In this document: positions 54,977-63,951 of the stretch, in pieces | How the letters are laid out: each line of letters starts with the position of its first letter | How positions within the stretch are numbered: position 1 is the stretch's first letter | NCBI RefSeq assembly: GCF_016019955.1 | Contig: NZ_JAECRZ010000002.1 | Coordinates: forward strand, 62,001 to 126,000 | From: Thiosulfatihalobacter marinus | Lineage (GTDB): Bacteria > Pseudomonadota > Alphaproteobacteria > Rhodobacterales > Rhodobacteraceae | Direction: 5' to 3' | Length of the DNA stretch: 64,000 nucleotides | Made by a program: the position numbers and the translations under genes | Notes under the pieces: generated by a model | The model's input: only the letters and a program-made list of their open reading frames with translations | What the model was told of the DNA's origin: nothing | Databases searched by the model: none

Positions 54977-56377
54977 TTACTCCACCTCATAGGGTAGCAC
55001 GCCGCGGGTGTTCTGATTGATCGTCAAGCGGCGTTCCAGAGGCGGTACCGAGCGTTGATGACAATGGGTGCGCTCGCAAATCCGGCAAGAAATGCCTATC
55101 GGTTCAAAGGCTTGCGGGTTTGAAATGTCCATGTGATCGGCATAGACCAGCGCATCGGCATGGCGGATTTCGCAGCCCAGCGCAATCGCGTAGCGCCGCA
55201 CCGGGGCACCAAAATGCCCGCCCGATTTGGACACGTCCCGCGCCAGCGAGATATAGCGCACACCATCAGGTGTTTCGGCCAGCTGACGCAGGAAACGGCC
55301 CGGGGTTTCAAAAGCGCGGTGTACGTTCCACAGGGGGCAGGCGCCGCCAAAGCGGGCGAATTGCAGGCGCGTGGCCGAATGGCGCTTGGTGATGGTTCCG
55401 GCCTGGTCGACACGCACGAAAAAGAACGGGATGCCCTTGGCGCCGGGGCGCTGCATGGTCGAAAGGCGGTGGGCAACCTGTTCGACCGAGGCGCCAAAGC
55501 GGTTGGCCAGCAGTTCCAGATCGTGGCGGGTTTCGCGCGCCGCCTGAAGAAAGCCGGTATAGGGCATCAGCGCCGCGCCGGCGAAATAGTTGGCCAGCCC
55601 GATCTTGGCAATGGCGCGGGCGGCTTCGGTCTGGAAGCGGGCAAGATCGAGCGTGGCCTCCAGCAACTTGTCGCTTTGCATCAGCGCCACCTGCAACAGC
55701 AACTGGAAGGTTTGCGTTTCCGGCTGGGCGTAGCGCGAGATTTGCAGGCGCGCCGCATCTGGATCGAACAGACGCTGGTCTTCGATATCGGTGAATTCCA
55801 CCGTGATGCCCCGCGCCCGCAACGCCGCGAGGGCGGTTGCGCGGATGCCGCCCTGGTCGGGCGCGGGCGCGGCGAAATGTTCGGCGGCCCGGTCGACGGC
55901 GTCTATGTAGTTGTCACAATAGTGAAAAAAGTCGCGCACCTCGTCCCAGGGGCTGGCCTGCATCTGCACGTCCTGCCGCCCCAGCGCCTCGTCCAGCGAG
56001 GCCAGCCGTTCATGGGTCTGGCGATAGGCGCGGTGCAGTTCCAGAAAGGCGCGGGCCAGTGCGGGCGCGTTGGACGCGGTCAGGCGCAAGTCGGCCAGCG
56101 GGGCGGAGGCTTCGGCCAGGACCGGGTCGGCCAGGGCCTCGCGCATATCCGACACAAGCCGCTCGCTGTCGCCGGTGGACAGCTCGGTCACGTCCAGGCC
56201 AAATTCCTGTGCCAAAGCCAGGACCACGGTGGTCGACACCGGACGGTTGTTGTTTTCCATCTGGTTGAGATAGGGCAGCGACACGCCGAGCTTCTGGGCA
56301 AAATCCTTTTGGGTCAGCGCAAGCCGGGTGCGGATCTCGCGCAGTTTGGCACCGGCATAGAGTTTCTGGGTGGGCAA
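54977..56377 (-). CDS. pccR: Short-chain acyl-CoA regulator of propionyl-CoA assimilation (XRE HTH + ScfR domain)
   Basis: XRE-family regulator (466 residues) with a C-terminal short-chain acyl-CoA regulator domain, the layout of PccR. The HTH is LREIRTRLALTQKDFAQKLG with LPYLNQMENNNRPVS. The C-terminal Cys pair region ISCRICERTHCHQR is typical of ScfR proteins. No ATG exists before the HTH; the TTG at 56377 is preceded by GGAGG at normal spacing and begins LPTQKLYAGAKLRE, as in the family. It lies in the propionyl-CoA gene block and probably controls pccB, prpE and itself. Confidence 0.88.
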   Translation of the reverse strand: MPTQKLYAGAKLREIRTRLALTQKDFAQKLGVSLPYLNQMENNNRPVSTTVVLALAQEFGLDVTELSTGDSERLVSDMREALADPVLAEASAPLADLRLTASNAPALARAFLELHRAYRQTHERLASLDEALGRQDVQMQASPWDEVRDFFHYCDNYIDAVDRAAEHFAAPAPDQGGIRATALAALRARGITVEFTDIEDQRLFDPDAARLQISRYAQPETQTFQLLLQVALMQSDKLLEATLDLARFQTEAARAIAKIGLANYFAGAALMPYTGFLQAARETRHDLELLANRFGASVEQVAHRLSTMQRPGAKGIPFFFVRVDQAGTITKRHSATRLQFARFGGACPLWNVHRAFETPGRFLRQLAETPDGVRYISLARDVSKSGGHFGAPVRRYAIALGCEIRHADALVYADHMDISNPQAFEPIGISCRICERTHCHQRSVPPLERRLTINQNTRGVLPYEVE

Positions 56378-56403
56378 GGGGGCCTCCGGCACTGGGGTTG
56401 CGT

Positions 56404-56427
56404 AGCTGCAAAGATAGCTTTGCAAAG
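56404..56427. promoter_or_regulatory. TTTGCAAA-type sites upstream of pccR
   Basis: AGCTGCAAAGA then CTTTGCAAAG occur about 30 bases upstream of the TTG start of pccR. CTTTGCAAAG is a perfect 10-bp palindrome. The arrangement suggests autoregulation. Confidence 0.55.
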
Positions 56428-56490
56428 CCGCGGGGGCCAGTGGGGATTTCCGGGGGGGCTCGTCGGCCCTGCGGGCCTGCCTCGCGCCTC

Positions 56491-57705
56491 TCAGAGGCCA
56501 AGCCGGTTTTCGCGGTGAATCACCAGGAGGATCACGACGACGCCGCCCAGCGAGGTGGCCAGCATCAGCCACAAGAGCGGGAACGGGCCGGAGCCGGGGC
56601 CGAGCAGCGCGCCCGCCAGCGCCGACAGCCCGGCGCCGCCGCCGATCATCATCGCCCCGGACAGGCCCGAGGCGGTGCCGGCCAGATGCGGGCGCACCGA
56701 CAGCGCGCCGGCGGTGGCATTGGGGATGGTCAGGCCGTTTCCGACCCCGACAAGCGACAGCAGGCCAAAGAAGGTTTCCGCCGAGCCGACCCCCAGCGGG
56801 AACATCAGCAGCGACAGCGCCACGCCGCTGGCCGCAACGCTACAGCCCGCCATCACCATCGGGTTGATGCCAAAGCGCACGGAATACCGCCCGGACAGGA
56901 AATTGCCCAGAAAATAGCCCACGGCGGGCGCGCCGAAATACAGGCCCATCTTGCTGGGACTCATCCCGAAAATCTCGGTCGCGACAAACGGGGCGCCGCC
57001 CAGATAGGCAAAGAACGCGCCCGAACTGAGGGCGCAGGCCATGGAATAGCCCCAAAAGCGCGGGCTGCGCAGGAGTTCGGGATATTCGTGGAACTGGCGG
57101 CCCAGGGACAGGCCGCTGGACTGTTTGGTTTCGCCCAGATCCGCCCAGGCCATCACAAGGATCACAAGGCCCGCCGCGAACAGTACCCAGAAGCTGGCCT
57201 GCCAGCCAAAGATCTGGTCCAGCGCGCCGCCCAGTACCGGCCCGAGCATCGGCACCACGGTCATGCCCATGGTCACATAGCCGATCATCGAGGCGGCCTG
57301 GTCGGCGGGCACCATGTCACGCACCACGGCGCGGCTGAGCACCATCGCCACGACCACCGCGGCCTGCATCATGCGAAAGGTCAGGAACAGGGCGGCGTTG
57401 GGCGCGAGGATACAGCCCAGCGTGGCCACGAGGAAAATCGCCATCCCGCCCAGGATCACCGGGCGGCGCCCCAGCTTGTCCGAGATCGGACCGATCAGCA
57501 CCTGCAAGACCGCGTTCACCGCCAGGTAGACCGCTACCGAAAGCTGCATCACGGCGTAGTCGGTTTCGAAATACGCGGCCATGCTGGGCAGGCTGGGCAG
57601 AAAGATGTTCATGCTCAGGGCCGAAACCCCGGCCAGCAGGATCAGCGTGAAGATGTTTGGTGGTGTTGTGCGGTCGAGAAATCGACTGCCCGTACGTGAT
57701 TTCAT
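56491..57705 (-). CDS. Bcr/CflA-type MFS efflux transporter
   Basis: Drug/H+ antiporter of the major facilitator superfamily with 12 helices (404 residues). ALSMNIFLPSLPSMAAYFET at TM1 and GPISDKLGRRPVILGGMAIF (the MFS loop DxxGRRP) are Bcr/CflA hallmarks. The substrate is unknown. I start at 57705 (MKSRTGSR) rather than upstream in-frame codons that lie in the pccB promoter. It is transcribed towards pccR and away from pccB. Confidence 0.87.
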   Translation of the reverse strand: MKSRTGSRFLDRTTPPNIFTLILLAGVSALSMNIFLPSLPSMAAYFETDYAVMQLSVAVYLAVNAVLQVLIGPISDKLGRRPVILGGMAIFLVATLGCILAPNAALFLTFRMMQAAVVVAMVLSRAVVRDMVPADQAASMIGYVTMGMTVVPMLGPVLGGALDQIFGWQASFWVLFAAGLVILVMAWADLGETKQSSGLSLGRQFHEYPELLRSPRFWGYSMACALSSGAFFAYLGGAPFVATEIFGMSPSKMGLYFGAPAVGYFLGNFLSGRYSVRFGINPMVMAGCSVAASGVALSLLMFPLGVGSAETFFGLLSLVGVGNGLTIPNATAGALSVRPHLAGTASGLSGAMMIGGGAGLSALAGALLGPGSGPFPLLWLMLATSLGGVVVILLVIHRENRLGL

Positions 57706-57765
57706 GAAACAGAGGTAGGGCGGGGGCGCGAAATTGTCCACGGGCGGGATGGTTGATTTGTGTAG

Positions 57766-57830
57766 TATTTGCAGTTTTTCAATATACACATTCCAATTTT
57801 TCCAAAGTTTGCAAATTTGCCGAAATTGGC
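57766..57830. promoter_or_regulatory. TTTGCAAA-type sites upstream of pccB (candidate PccR operator)
   Basis: The pccB leader has a perfect TTTGCAAA at 57808-57815, flanked directly by TTTGCCGAAA and preceded by TTTCCAAAG (57799-57807), with TTTGCAG at 57768-57774. PccR of Rhodobacter binds such sites at the pccB promoter. Spacing differs from a strict repeat, so the exact contact bases are uncertain. Confidence 0.6.
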
Positions 57831-57885
57831 TTTGTTGTTACGCAATGCTTGGCTATGTTGGCGCTCAAACCATAGGGGACCAGCC

Positions 57886-59418
57886 ATGAAAGATATCCTC
57901 CAGCAACTGGAAGAGCGCCGGGATGTGGCCCGGCTGGGCGGCGGGCAGCGCCGGATCGACAGCCAGCACGCCAAGGGCAAGCTGACCGCGCGCGAGCGGA
58001 TCGAACTGCTTGTGGACGAGGACTCGTTTGAAGAGTTCGACATGTTCAAAACCCATCGCTGCACCGATTTCGGGATGGAAAGGGACAAGCCCGCGGGCGA
58101 TGGCGTGATCACCGGCTGGGGCACGATCAATGGCCGCATGGTGTATGTGTTCAGCCAGGATTTCACCGTGTTCGGGGGATCGCTTTCGGAAACCCATGCC
58201 GAGAAGATCTGCAAGATCATGGATATGGCGGTGCAGAACGGCGCGCCGGTGATCGGGATCAACGATTCGGGGGGCGCGCGCATTCAGGAGGGCGTGGCCA
58301 GCCTTGCGGGTTATGCCGAGGTGTTCCAGCGCAATATCATGGCGTCCGGTGTCGTGCCGCAGATCAGCGTGATCATGGGCCCATGCGCCGGTGGCGCGGT
58401 GTACAGCCCGGCGATGACCGACTTTATCTTCATGGTCAAGGACACGTCCTATATGTTCGTGACCGGCCCGGATGTAGTGAAGACCGTCACCAACGAGGTG
58501 GTGACGGCCGAGGAGCTGGGCGGCGCATCGACCCATACGAAAAAGTCGAGCGTGGCCGACGGGGCGTTTGAAAACGATGTCGAGGCGCTGGCCGAAGTGC
58601 GCCGCCTGGTCGATTTCCTGCCGCTCAACAACCGCGAAAAGCCGCCAGTGCGTCCGTTCTTTGACGAGCCGGGGCGCATCGAAGACTCGCTCGATACGTT
58701 GGTGCCCGAGAACGCCAACACCCCATATGACATGAAGGAACTGATCGTGAAGATCGCCGACGAGGGCGATTTCTACGAGATTCAGGAAGATTTCGCCAAG
58801 AACATCATCACCGGCTTCGTGCGTCTGGAGGGGCAGACCGTGGGTGTGGTGGCCAACCAGCCGATGGTGCTGGCGGGGTGTCTGGATATCGACAGCTCTC
58901 GCAAGGCGGCGCGGTTCGTGCGGTTCTGCGACGCGTTCGAAATCCCGATCCTGACGCTGGTGGATGTGCCGGGCTTCCTGCCGGGAACCAGCCAGGAATA
59001 TGGCGGGGTGATCAAGCATGGTGCGAAACTGCTTTTTGCCTATGGCGAGGCGACTGTGCCGAAAGTGACGGTGATCACGCGCAAGGCCTATGGGGGCGCC
59101 TATGACGTGATGGCGTCCAAACATCTGCGCGGCGATTTCAACTATGCCTGGCCCACGGCGGAGATCGCCGTGATGGGCGCCAAGGGGGCGACCGAGATCA
59201 TTCACCGCGCCGATCTGGGCGATGCCGAAAAGATCGCGCAGCATACGGCCGATTACGAGGATCGCTTTGCCAACCCGTTCGTGGCCGCCGAGCGCGGGTT
59301 CATCGACGAGGTGATTCAGCCGCGCGGCACGCGCAAGCGGGTGGCCCGGGCCTTTGCCAGCTTGCGCAACAAGCAAGTCAAGAACCCGTGGAAGAAGCAC
59401 GACAACATTCCGTTGTGA
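57886..59418 (+). CDS. pccB: Propionyl-CoA carboxylase beta subunit (carboxyltransferase)
   Basis: Transfers CO2 from biotin to propionyl-CoA, giving methylmalonyl-CoA. The 510 residues have N- and C-terminal carboxyltransferase halves: [20 protein letters not shown] and [16 protein letters not shown] in the first, [20 protein letters not shown] and [18 protein letters not shown] in the second. Start at 57886 gives [15 protein letters not shown], as in the family. PccA is encoded at 61903 on the same strand after six small genes. Regulation by PccR is likely from the upstream sites. Confidence 0.95.
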   Translation: MKDILQQLEERRDVARLGGGQRRIDSQHAKGKLTARERIELLVDEDSFEEFDMFKTHRCTDFGMERDKPAGDGVITGWGTINGRMVYVFSQDFTVFGGSLSETHAEKICKIMDMAVQNGAPVIGINDSGGARIQEGVASLAGYAEVFQRNIMASGVVPQISVIMGPCAGGAVYSPAMTDFIFMVKDTSYMFVTGPDVVKTVTNEVVTAEELGGASTHTKKSSVADGAFENDVEALAEVRRLVDFLPLNNREKPPVRPFFDEPGRIEDSLDTLVPENANTPYDMKELIVKIADEGDFYEIQEDFAKNIITGFVRLEGQTVGVVANQPMVLAGCLDIDSSRKAARFVRFCDAFEIPILTLVDVPGFLPGTSQEYGGVIKHGAKLLFAYGEATVPKVTVITRKAYGGAYDVMASKHLRGDFNYAWPTAEIAVMGAKGATEIIHRADLGDAEKIAQHTADYEDRFANPFVAAERGFIDEVIQPRGTRKRVARAFASLRNKQVKNPWKKHDNIPL

Positions 59419-59480
59419 TCGCAAAGGGGCGGGCGGGGTTTGGCCCCGCCTTATGCAAAGGCCGAAAGGAACGTGACCCG

Positions 59481-59612
59481 ATGACCCGGCTTTGGAAAAA
59501 CCAGTCCTTTATGCTGTCGCAGGCCGAAGGCCCGCGCGTTGCGGGCGCGGGACATATCGGGATCATCGGCGCCGACGGGGCCCCGACGCCTGACGCGGGC
59601 GTGCCGGCATGA
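59481..59612 (+). CDS. Small protein (43 aa) between pccB and pccA
   Basis: Tentative. An ATG at 59481 with AAAGGAA about ten bases upstream opens a 43-residue frame (MTRLWKNQSFMLSQAEGPRV...). It ends overlapping the next start in an ATGA, suggesting translational coupling. I recognise no family. A GC hairpin without a good T-run (59433-59452) lies between it and pccB. Confidence 0.45.
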   Translation: MTRLWKNQSFMLSQAEGPRVAGAGHIGIIGADGAPTPDAGVPA

Positions 59613-59962
59613 GCCGGGGGCGCTGGCATATCCGGAACGACGGGGACACCCTGACGCTGGCGCGGCGCAATCGCGCGCGGCTGGATGTGGCGGCGCGCAC
59701 CGACTTGCCCGATGCGGGACGGCTGCGGATCGCGCATCAGGTGCGCCAGGACATGTGGCGCGCGCTTCAGCATCTGCGCGGGTTTTCCCCCGTGGTGCGG
59801 GTGCGGCGCGAGGCCGGCCGGTTGCTTGTCACCGCCGGGGGCGAGATCAGCGGACCGGTGGCGCGCGCCCATATCGAGGAGATCATCCGCGATGTGCTGG
59901 AATGCCCGGGACGCCGGGCGCGCTGGCTGCGATATGCGCGCCACACCGGAGAGGCGTCGTGA
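59609..59962 (+). CDS. Conserved-looking hypothetical protein in the pcc block
   Basis: A basic 117-residue protein with Arg-rich segments: RGRWHIRNDGDTLTLARRNR, then a helix-rich centre (RIAHQVRQDMWRALQHLRGF) and a beta/helix end (IEEIIRDVLECPGRRARWLR). No motif is recognised. It is coupled to its neighbours by ATGA overlaps at both ends, so it is probably a real gene of the pcc operon. Confidence 0.6.
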   Translation: MSRGRWHIRNDGDTLTLARRNRARLDVAARTDLPDAGRLRIAHQVRQDMWRALQHLRGFSPVVRVRREAGRLLVTAGGEISGPVARAHIEEIIRDVLECPGRRARWLRYARHTGEAS

Positions 59963-60372
59963 TGCGCTGGTTTCTGGCTGCCATGACATTTGCCGCGATC
60001 GGAGGGCCCATCGGGGCCGCGGCCACGACCGGGGTGCAGGAGGAAGCCCCGGCCGTGCCCTCCGGCAATGACATCTACTTGCAGGAAATCCTGCTGGAGA
60101 CACGTGACGACAATTCGCGCGTGGCCCGGTTCCGCTATGTCATGCCGCTGATCCGGCAGGGTGTGGAGTTTGGCGAGATCGAGGCGGATTTCTTTCACCT
60201 TTGCATTGGCGTGGCGGTGCCGTATCTGGCCGTCGAGGGTGAAGAGGTGGATCAGGTGATCATCTCGATGGCCGACCGTGACACCGAATTCGGCGTGATC
60301 AACACGCTGGCCACGCAATTTTTCGAGGCTTTTTCGGTGCAGGACGGCACCTGTATCTGGGAGGGTTTCTGA
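59962..60372 (+). CDS. Secreted DUF6497-like protein
   Basis: A 136-residue exported protein: signal peptide (MRWFLAAMTFAAIGGPIGAA) followed by a domain with NDIYLQEILLETRDDNSRVA, ADFFHLCIGVAVPYL and ending DGTCIWEGF. The two cysteines could form a disulfide in the periplasm. I believe this is the DUF6497 family found next to pcc genes in Rhodobacteraceae; function is unknown. The start overlaps the previous stop by one base. Confidence 0.6.
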   Translation: MRWFLAAMTFAAIGGPIGAAATTGVQEEAPAVPSGNDIYLQEILLETRDDNSRVARFRYVMPLIRQGVEFGEIEADFFHLCIGVAVPYLAVEGEEVDQVIISMADRDTEFGVINTLATQFFEAFSVQDGTCIWEGF

Positions 60373-60574
60373 TGATACCACTATATCTTGCGCGCGCGAC
60401 TCGGGGTGCCGCCGCGACTGCGGCATTGCGGCCACAACACATTAGCTTGGCGCCCTATTCGTATCTTTTTGCACGGGATTCCGCTATTCTCCGGTCACGT
60501 CGTGGTGACACGAACGTGGGGCAGGCAGGGTTGAACGGCCCTGTTTCGAATGAAAACAAGAACTGGAGAAACGG

Positions 60575-60721
60575 ATGTCAAAGAGCATCAAAGCAGTGCT
60601 GGCACTTGGCCTTGTGGCCTTTGTCGCGGCCTGTGCGGATACCGCGCCGGTCGAGGAATATGTCGTGGTCGATCCCGAGCCCATCTCGGAAGAGCCGACC
60701 TACACCGGCAAGTACAAGTAA
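60575..60721 (+). CDS. Small lipoprotein
   Basis: A 48-residue protein: MSKSIKAVLALGLVAFVAAC then an acidic tail ending PTYTGKYK. The LVAFVAAC segment fits a lipobox with Cys at residue 20, so the mature lipoprotein would be only about 29 residues. The ATG at 60575 follows TGGAGAA. No function is known. It is separated from its upstream neighbour by 202 bases, so it may have its own promoter. Confidence 0.7.
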   Translation: MSKSIKAVLALGLVAFVAACADTAPVEEYVVVDPEPISEEPTYTGKYK

Positions 60722-60847
60722 ACCTGGCGATACGCTTTTCGGGCAGGCCTGCGGGCCTGTCCGCCACGATGCCTGCCACGAGTCCCGTCACCATGCCGGG
60801 AGGATGAACGGCGGGGGCCACGTTCCCATGATCCGGGGGCGCGCGGC

Positions 60848-61204
60848 ATGATCAAGCATCGCGGCTTTCCTGGCCGGCTGACCGGGACGGATTTCCAATT
60901 CACCATTCGCAGGGCCAATCCCAAAGGTGTCACGCCGATCACGCGGCGCGAACGCTTCAAGGATCGCCGCCCCGCCGACCGGCGCGCCGACGCGGCCTTT
61001 ATGGCCGCGCTGTGGACGCATTTCGGCGATCAGCCGTTTGAGCGGGGCAATCTGGACGCCGGGCGTCTGAGCTGGCTGTTCGGGCGCGAGGTGATCGCCG
61101 CCGAAGACCCGTTCGATCCCGAGAGCTATGAGGCGCTTCTGGTCATTGATGCGGACGTGGCGCGGGTGTCCTTTCCCGAGGCATTTGAAGAGGATTGGGC
61201 ATGA
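60848..61204 (+). CDS. Hypothetical protein (118 aa) in the pcc block
   Basis: Unrecognised 118-residue protein: a basic N-terminus (GFPGRLTGTDFQFTIRRANP), a charged middle (RRERFKDRRPADRRADAAFM) and an acidic C-terminus (EDPFDPESYEALLVIDADVA). Codon use matches its neighbours. The ATG at 60848 follows GGGGGCGCGGC. It may be a small cytosolic protein linked to propionate metabolism only by position. Confidence 0.6.
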   Translation: MIKHRGFPGRLTGTDFQFTIRRANPKGVTPITRRERFKDRRPADRRADAAFMAALWTHFGDQPFERGNLDAGRLSWLFGREVIAAEDPFDPESYEALLVIDADVARVSFPEAFEEDWA

Positions 61205-61550
61205 ACTTGCCGATGCGGCCAGCGATTGGGCAAGATGCGGCCTACAGCGGGGAAAACGCTGTCAGGGCAGTTGTTTCGCCGCGCCGCCGTGCCAATATAG
61301 CGGATATGGAGACAGGGCTTGTTCGGGTCCGCTCCTGTAACTGTGTATTCCGTTACCCTTCCCCTAACGGGCGGTCCTGTCCTGTCCCTTCAGGATCGCC
61401 CGGTTTTTCCGTTCAGAGTGATCCGGGTACACGGCAACGCAGATTGCGGGCCGGTTCGGTTGCCACGCTGGCCTTTGACGCGGCGCGGTGCGGGTTTTCC
61501 CGGACAATACGCCCTGCCTGTCAGCGACAGAACAAGGATGGAGACACGCT
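61205..61550. other. 346-bp intergenic region with an isolated terminator
   Basis: No convincing gene is visible. A strong terminator lies at 61370-61410 (stem CGGGCGGTCCTG/CAGGATCGCCCG followed by GTTTTT), 165 bases after the upstream stop. Directly before it a GTAAC...GTTAC pairing (61339-61358) is possible. The terminator could end the upstream transcript or a small RNA. Confidence 0.5.
61370..61410 (+). terminator. Intrinsic terminator in the pcc block
   Basis: The arms CGGGCGGTCCTG and CAGGATCGCCCG form a 12-bp stem with one G-T pair, followed by GTTTTT. It lies between the hypothetical gene at 60848 and the lipoprotein gene at 61551. Confidence 0.75.
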
Positions 61551-61772
61551 ATGTATCGCCTTTTCGACAAACGCCTCCCGCGGCTGCTTGGCATCGTTGC
61601 GCTTGGCGGTGTTGCGGCCTGTGGATCGACCACGGGAGAGCAGGCCCTTATCGGGGCCGGCGTTGGCACCGCGACAGCCGCGGTTGTCAACGGCAACCTG
61701 GCCGCAGGCGCCCTTGTGGGGGGCGCGGCCAATGTCATCTATTGCCGGGAAAACCCCGGCAAATGTAACTGA
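61551..61772 (+). CDS. Glycine-zipper-type small lipoprotein
   Basis: A 73-residue protein: MYRLFDKRLPRLLGIVALGG, then VAACGSTTGEQ, where the lipobox VAAC fits lipid attachment at Cys24. The rest is a Gly/Ala-rich stretch (IGAGVGTATAAVVNGNLAAG) like glycine-zipper proteins, ending YCRENPGKCN with two cysteines. The ATG at 61551 follows AAGGATGGAGAC. It precedes a strong terminator, so pccA downstream may depend on its own promoter or read-through. Confidence 0.75.
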   Translation: MYRLFDKRLPRLLGIVALGGVAACGSTTGEQALIGAGVGTATAAVVNGNLAAGALVGGAANVIYCRENPGKCN

Positions 61773-61817
61773 TCCGGTTGTCCCGTCCGCGCCCGCGCGG
61801 GCGGACCAACAGACGAG

Positions 61818-61856
61818 AGCCGCCCGCCCCGATCCGGGGCGGGGGGCTTTTTTATT
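61818..61856 (+). terminator. Strong intrinsic terminator before pccA
   Basis: GCCGCCCGCCCC...GGGGCGGGGGGC stem with a short GATC-centred loop, followed by TTTTTTA. It lies about 45 bases upstream of the pccA start. Confidence 0.85.
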
Positions 61857-61902
61857 GCCATAACGGCCCCGGCATCGGGCCAAGACCAAGAAGGGACATG
61901 AC

Positions 61903-63951
61903 ATGTTCGACAAGATCCTGATCGCCAACCGGGGCGAGATTGCCTGCCGCGTGATCAAGACCGCCCGCAAGATGGGCATCAAGACCGTGGCGATCTATTC
62001 GGATGCGGACAAGCAGGCGCTGCATGTGAAGATGGCGGATGAGGCGGTGCATATCGGCCCGCCCCCGGCCAACCAGTCTTATATCGTGATCGACAAGGTG
62101 ATGGACGCGATCCGCCAGACCGGTGCGCAGGCCGTGCATCCGGGCTATGGGTTCCTGTCGGAGAATTCAAAATTCGCCGAGGCGCTGGAGGCCGAGGGCG
62201 TTGCGTTTGTCGGCCCGCCGGTGGGGGCGATCGAGGCGATGGGCGACAAGATCACCTCCAAGAAGATCGCGCAGGAGGCCAACGTGTCGACGGTGCCCGG
62301 CTATATGGGCCTGATCGAGAATGCGGACGAGGCGGTGAAGATCTCTAACCAGATCGGCTATCCGGTGATGATCAAGGCGTCTGCCGGGGGCGGCGGCAAG
62401 GGAATGCGGATCGCCTGGAATGACGAAGAGGCGCGGGAAGGCTTTCAATCGTCGAAGAACGAAGCGGCGAACAGCTTTGGCGATGATCGGATTTTCATCG
62501 AGAAATTCGTGACCCAGCCGCGCCATATCGAAATTCAGGTTCTGTGCGACGCGCATGGCAACGGCATTTATCTGAACGAGCGGGAATGTTCGATCCAACG
62601 CCGCAACCAGAAGGTTGTGGAAGAGGCGCCCAGCCCGTTCCTGGACGAGGCCACCCGCAAGGCGATGGGCGAACAGTCGGTCGCGCTGGCCAGGGCGGTG
62701 GGCTATGCCAGTGCCGGGACGGTGGAATTCATCGTCGATGGCGACAAGAATTTCTATTTCCTGGAGATGAACACCCGTTTGCAGGTGGAACATCCCGTGA
62801 CCGAGCTGATCACCGGGGTGGACCTGGTGGAGCAGATGATCCGGGTCGCAAGCGGCGAGAAGCTGTCGATCACGCAGGACGATGTGCAGCTGAACGGCTG
62901 GGCGATCGAGAACCGGCTTTATGCCGAAGATCCCTATCGCGGGTTCCTGCCGTCGATCGGCCGCCTGACCCGGTATCGCCCGCCTGCCGAGCTGGCCGGT
63001 GGTCTGTTGCACGAGAACGGCAAGTGGCAGGGCGATGCCCCGGCCGGTGACGGCATTGCGGTGCGCAACGACACCGGCGTTTACGAGGGCGGCGAGATCA
63101 GCATGTATTACGATCCGATGATCGCCAAGCTGTGCACCTGGGCGCCGACACGGGGCGCGGCAATCGAAGCGATGCGCAATGCGCTGGACGGGTTCGAGGT
63201 GGAGGGGATCGGGCACAATCTGCCGTTCCTGAGCGCGGTCATGGATCATGCGAAATTCATCAGCGGCGACATGACCACGGCCTTTATCGAAGAGGAATAC
63301 CCGGACGGGTTCCAGGGGGTCGAGCTGGCCAGCGAAACGCTGCGCAGGATCGCGGCGGCGACGGCGGCGATGCATCGCGTGGCCGAGATCCGGCGCACGC
63401 GGGTTTCGGGCCGGATGGACAATCACGAGCGCCGCGTGGGAACGAATTGGGTGGTCACGCTTCAGGGCGAAGAGTTCCCGCTGAAGGTGAAGGCGGACAA
63501 GAAGGGATCGACCATCAAGTTTGCCGATGGCGGCAAGCTGCGCGTGACCTCGGACTGGACGCCGGGGGATCAGCTGGCCAGGGTGAAGGTGGGCGATGAC
63601 CTTCTGGTGCTGAAGGTTGGCAAGATCCCGGGCGGGTTCCGCATCCGCAGCCGGGGCGCGGATCTGAAAGTGCATGTGCGCACCCCGCGCCAGACCGAGC
63701 TGGCCAGGCTGATGCCCGAGAAGGTGGCGCCGGACACGTCCAGGCTGTTGTTGTGCCCGATGCCGGGACTGATCGTGAAGGTCAACGTGGAAGTGGGCCA
63801 GGAAGTGCAGGAAGGCCAGGCGCTGTGCACGGTCGAGGCGATGAAGATGGAGAACATCCTGCGCGCCGAGAGGACCGGCACCGTGTCCAGGATCAACGCC
63901 GGAGCGGGCGACAGCCTGGCGGTGGACGACGTGATCATGGAGTTCGAATAG
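61903..63951 (+). CDS. pccA: Propionyl-CoA carboxylase alpha subunit (biotin carboxylase + biotin carrier)
   Basis: Carboxylates biotin with ATP and bicarbonate and carries it to PccB. The 682 residues begin FDKILIANRGEIACRVIKTA (biotin carboxylase), include the ATP-grasp glycine loop KASAGGGGKGMRI and EMNTRLQVEHPVTE, then the BT/linker domain, and end with the biotin carrier motif VEAMKMENI (Lys about 648). Length and domain order fit PccA. It follows a strong terminator after the small-gene block. Confidence 0.96.
   Translation: MFDKILIANRGEIACRVIKTARKMGIKTVAIYSDADKQALHVKMADEAVHIGPPPANQSYIVIDKVMDAIRQTGAQAVHPGYGFLSENSKFAEALEAEGVAFVGPPVGAIEAMGDKITSKKIAQEANVSTVPGYMGLIENADEAVKISNQIGYPVMIKASAGGGGKGMRIAWNDEEAREGFQSSKNEAANSFGDDRIFIEKFVTQPRHIEIQVLCDAHGNGIYLNERECSIQRRNQKVVEEAPSPFLDEATRKAMGEQSVALARAVGYASAGTVEFIVDGDKNFYFLEMNTRLQVEHPVTELITGVDLVEQMIRVASGEKLSITQDDVQLNGWAIENRLYAEDPYRGFLPSIGRLTRYRPPAELAGGLLHENGKWQGDAPAGDGIAVRNDTGVYEGGEISMYYDPMIAKLCTWAPTRGAAIEAMRNALDGFEVEGIGHNLPFLSAVMDHAKFISGDMTTAFIEEEYPDGFQGVELASETLRRIAAATAAMHRVAEIRRTRVSGRMDNHERRVGTNWVVTLQGEEFPLKVKADKKGSTIKFADGGKLRVTSDWTPGDQLARVKVGDDLLVLKVGKIPGGFRIRSRGADLKVHVRTPRQTELARLMPEKVAPDTSRLLLCPMPGLIVKVNVEVGQEVQEGQALCTVEAMKMENILRAERTGTVSRINAGAGDSLAVDDVIMEFE

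Noticed and set aside
61201-61863. Plus-strand frame beginning with an ATGA overlap after the 118-aa gene
   Set aside because: It crosses a strong terminator and the lipoprotein gene in another frame, and has no domain or normal composition.
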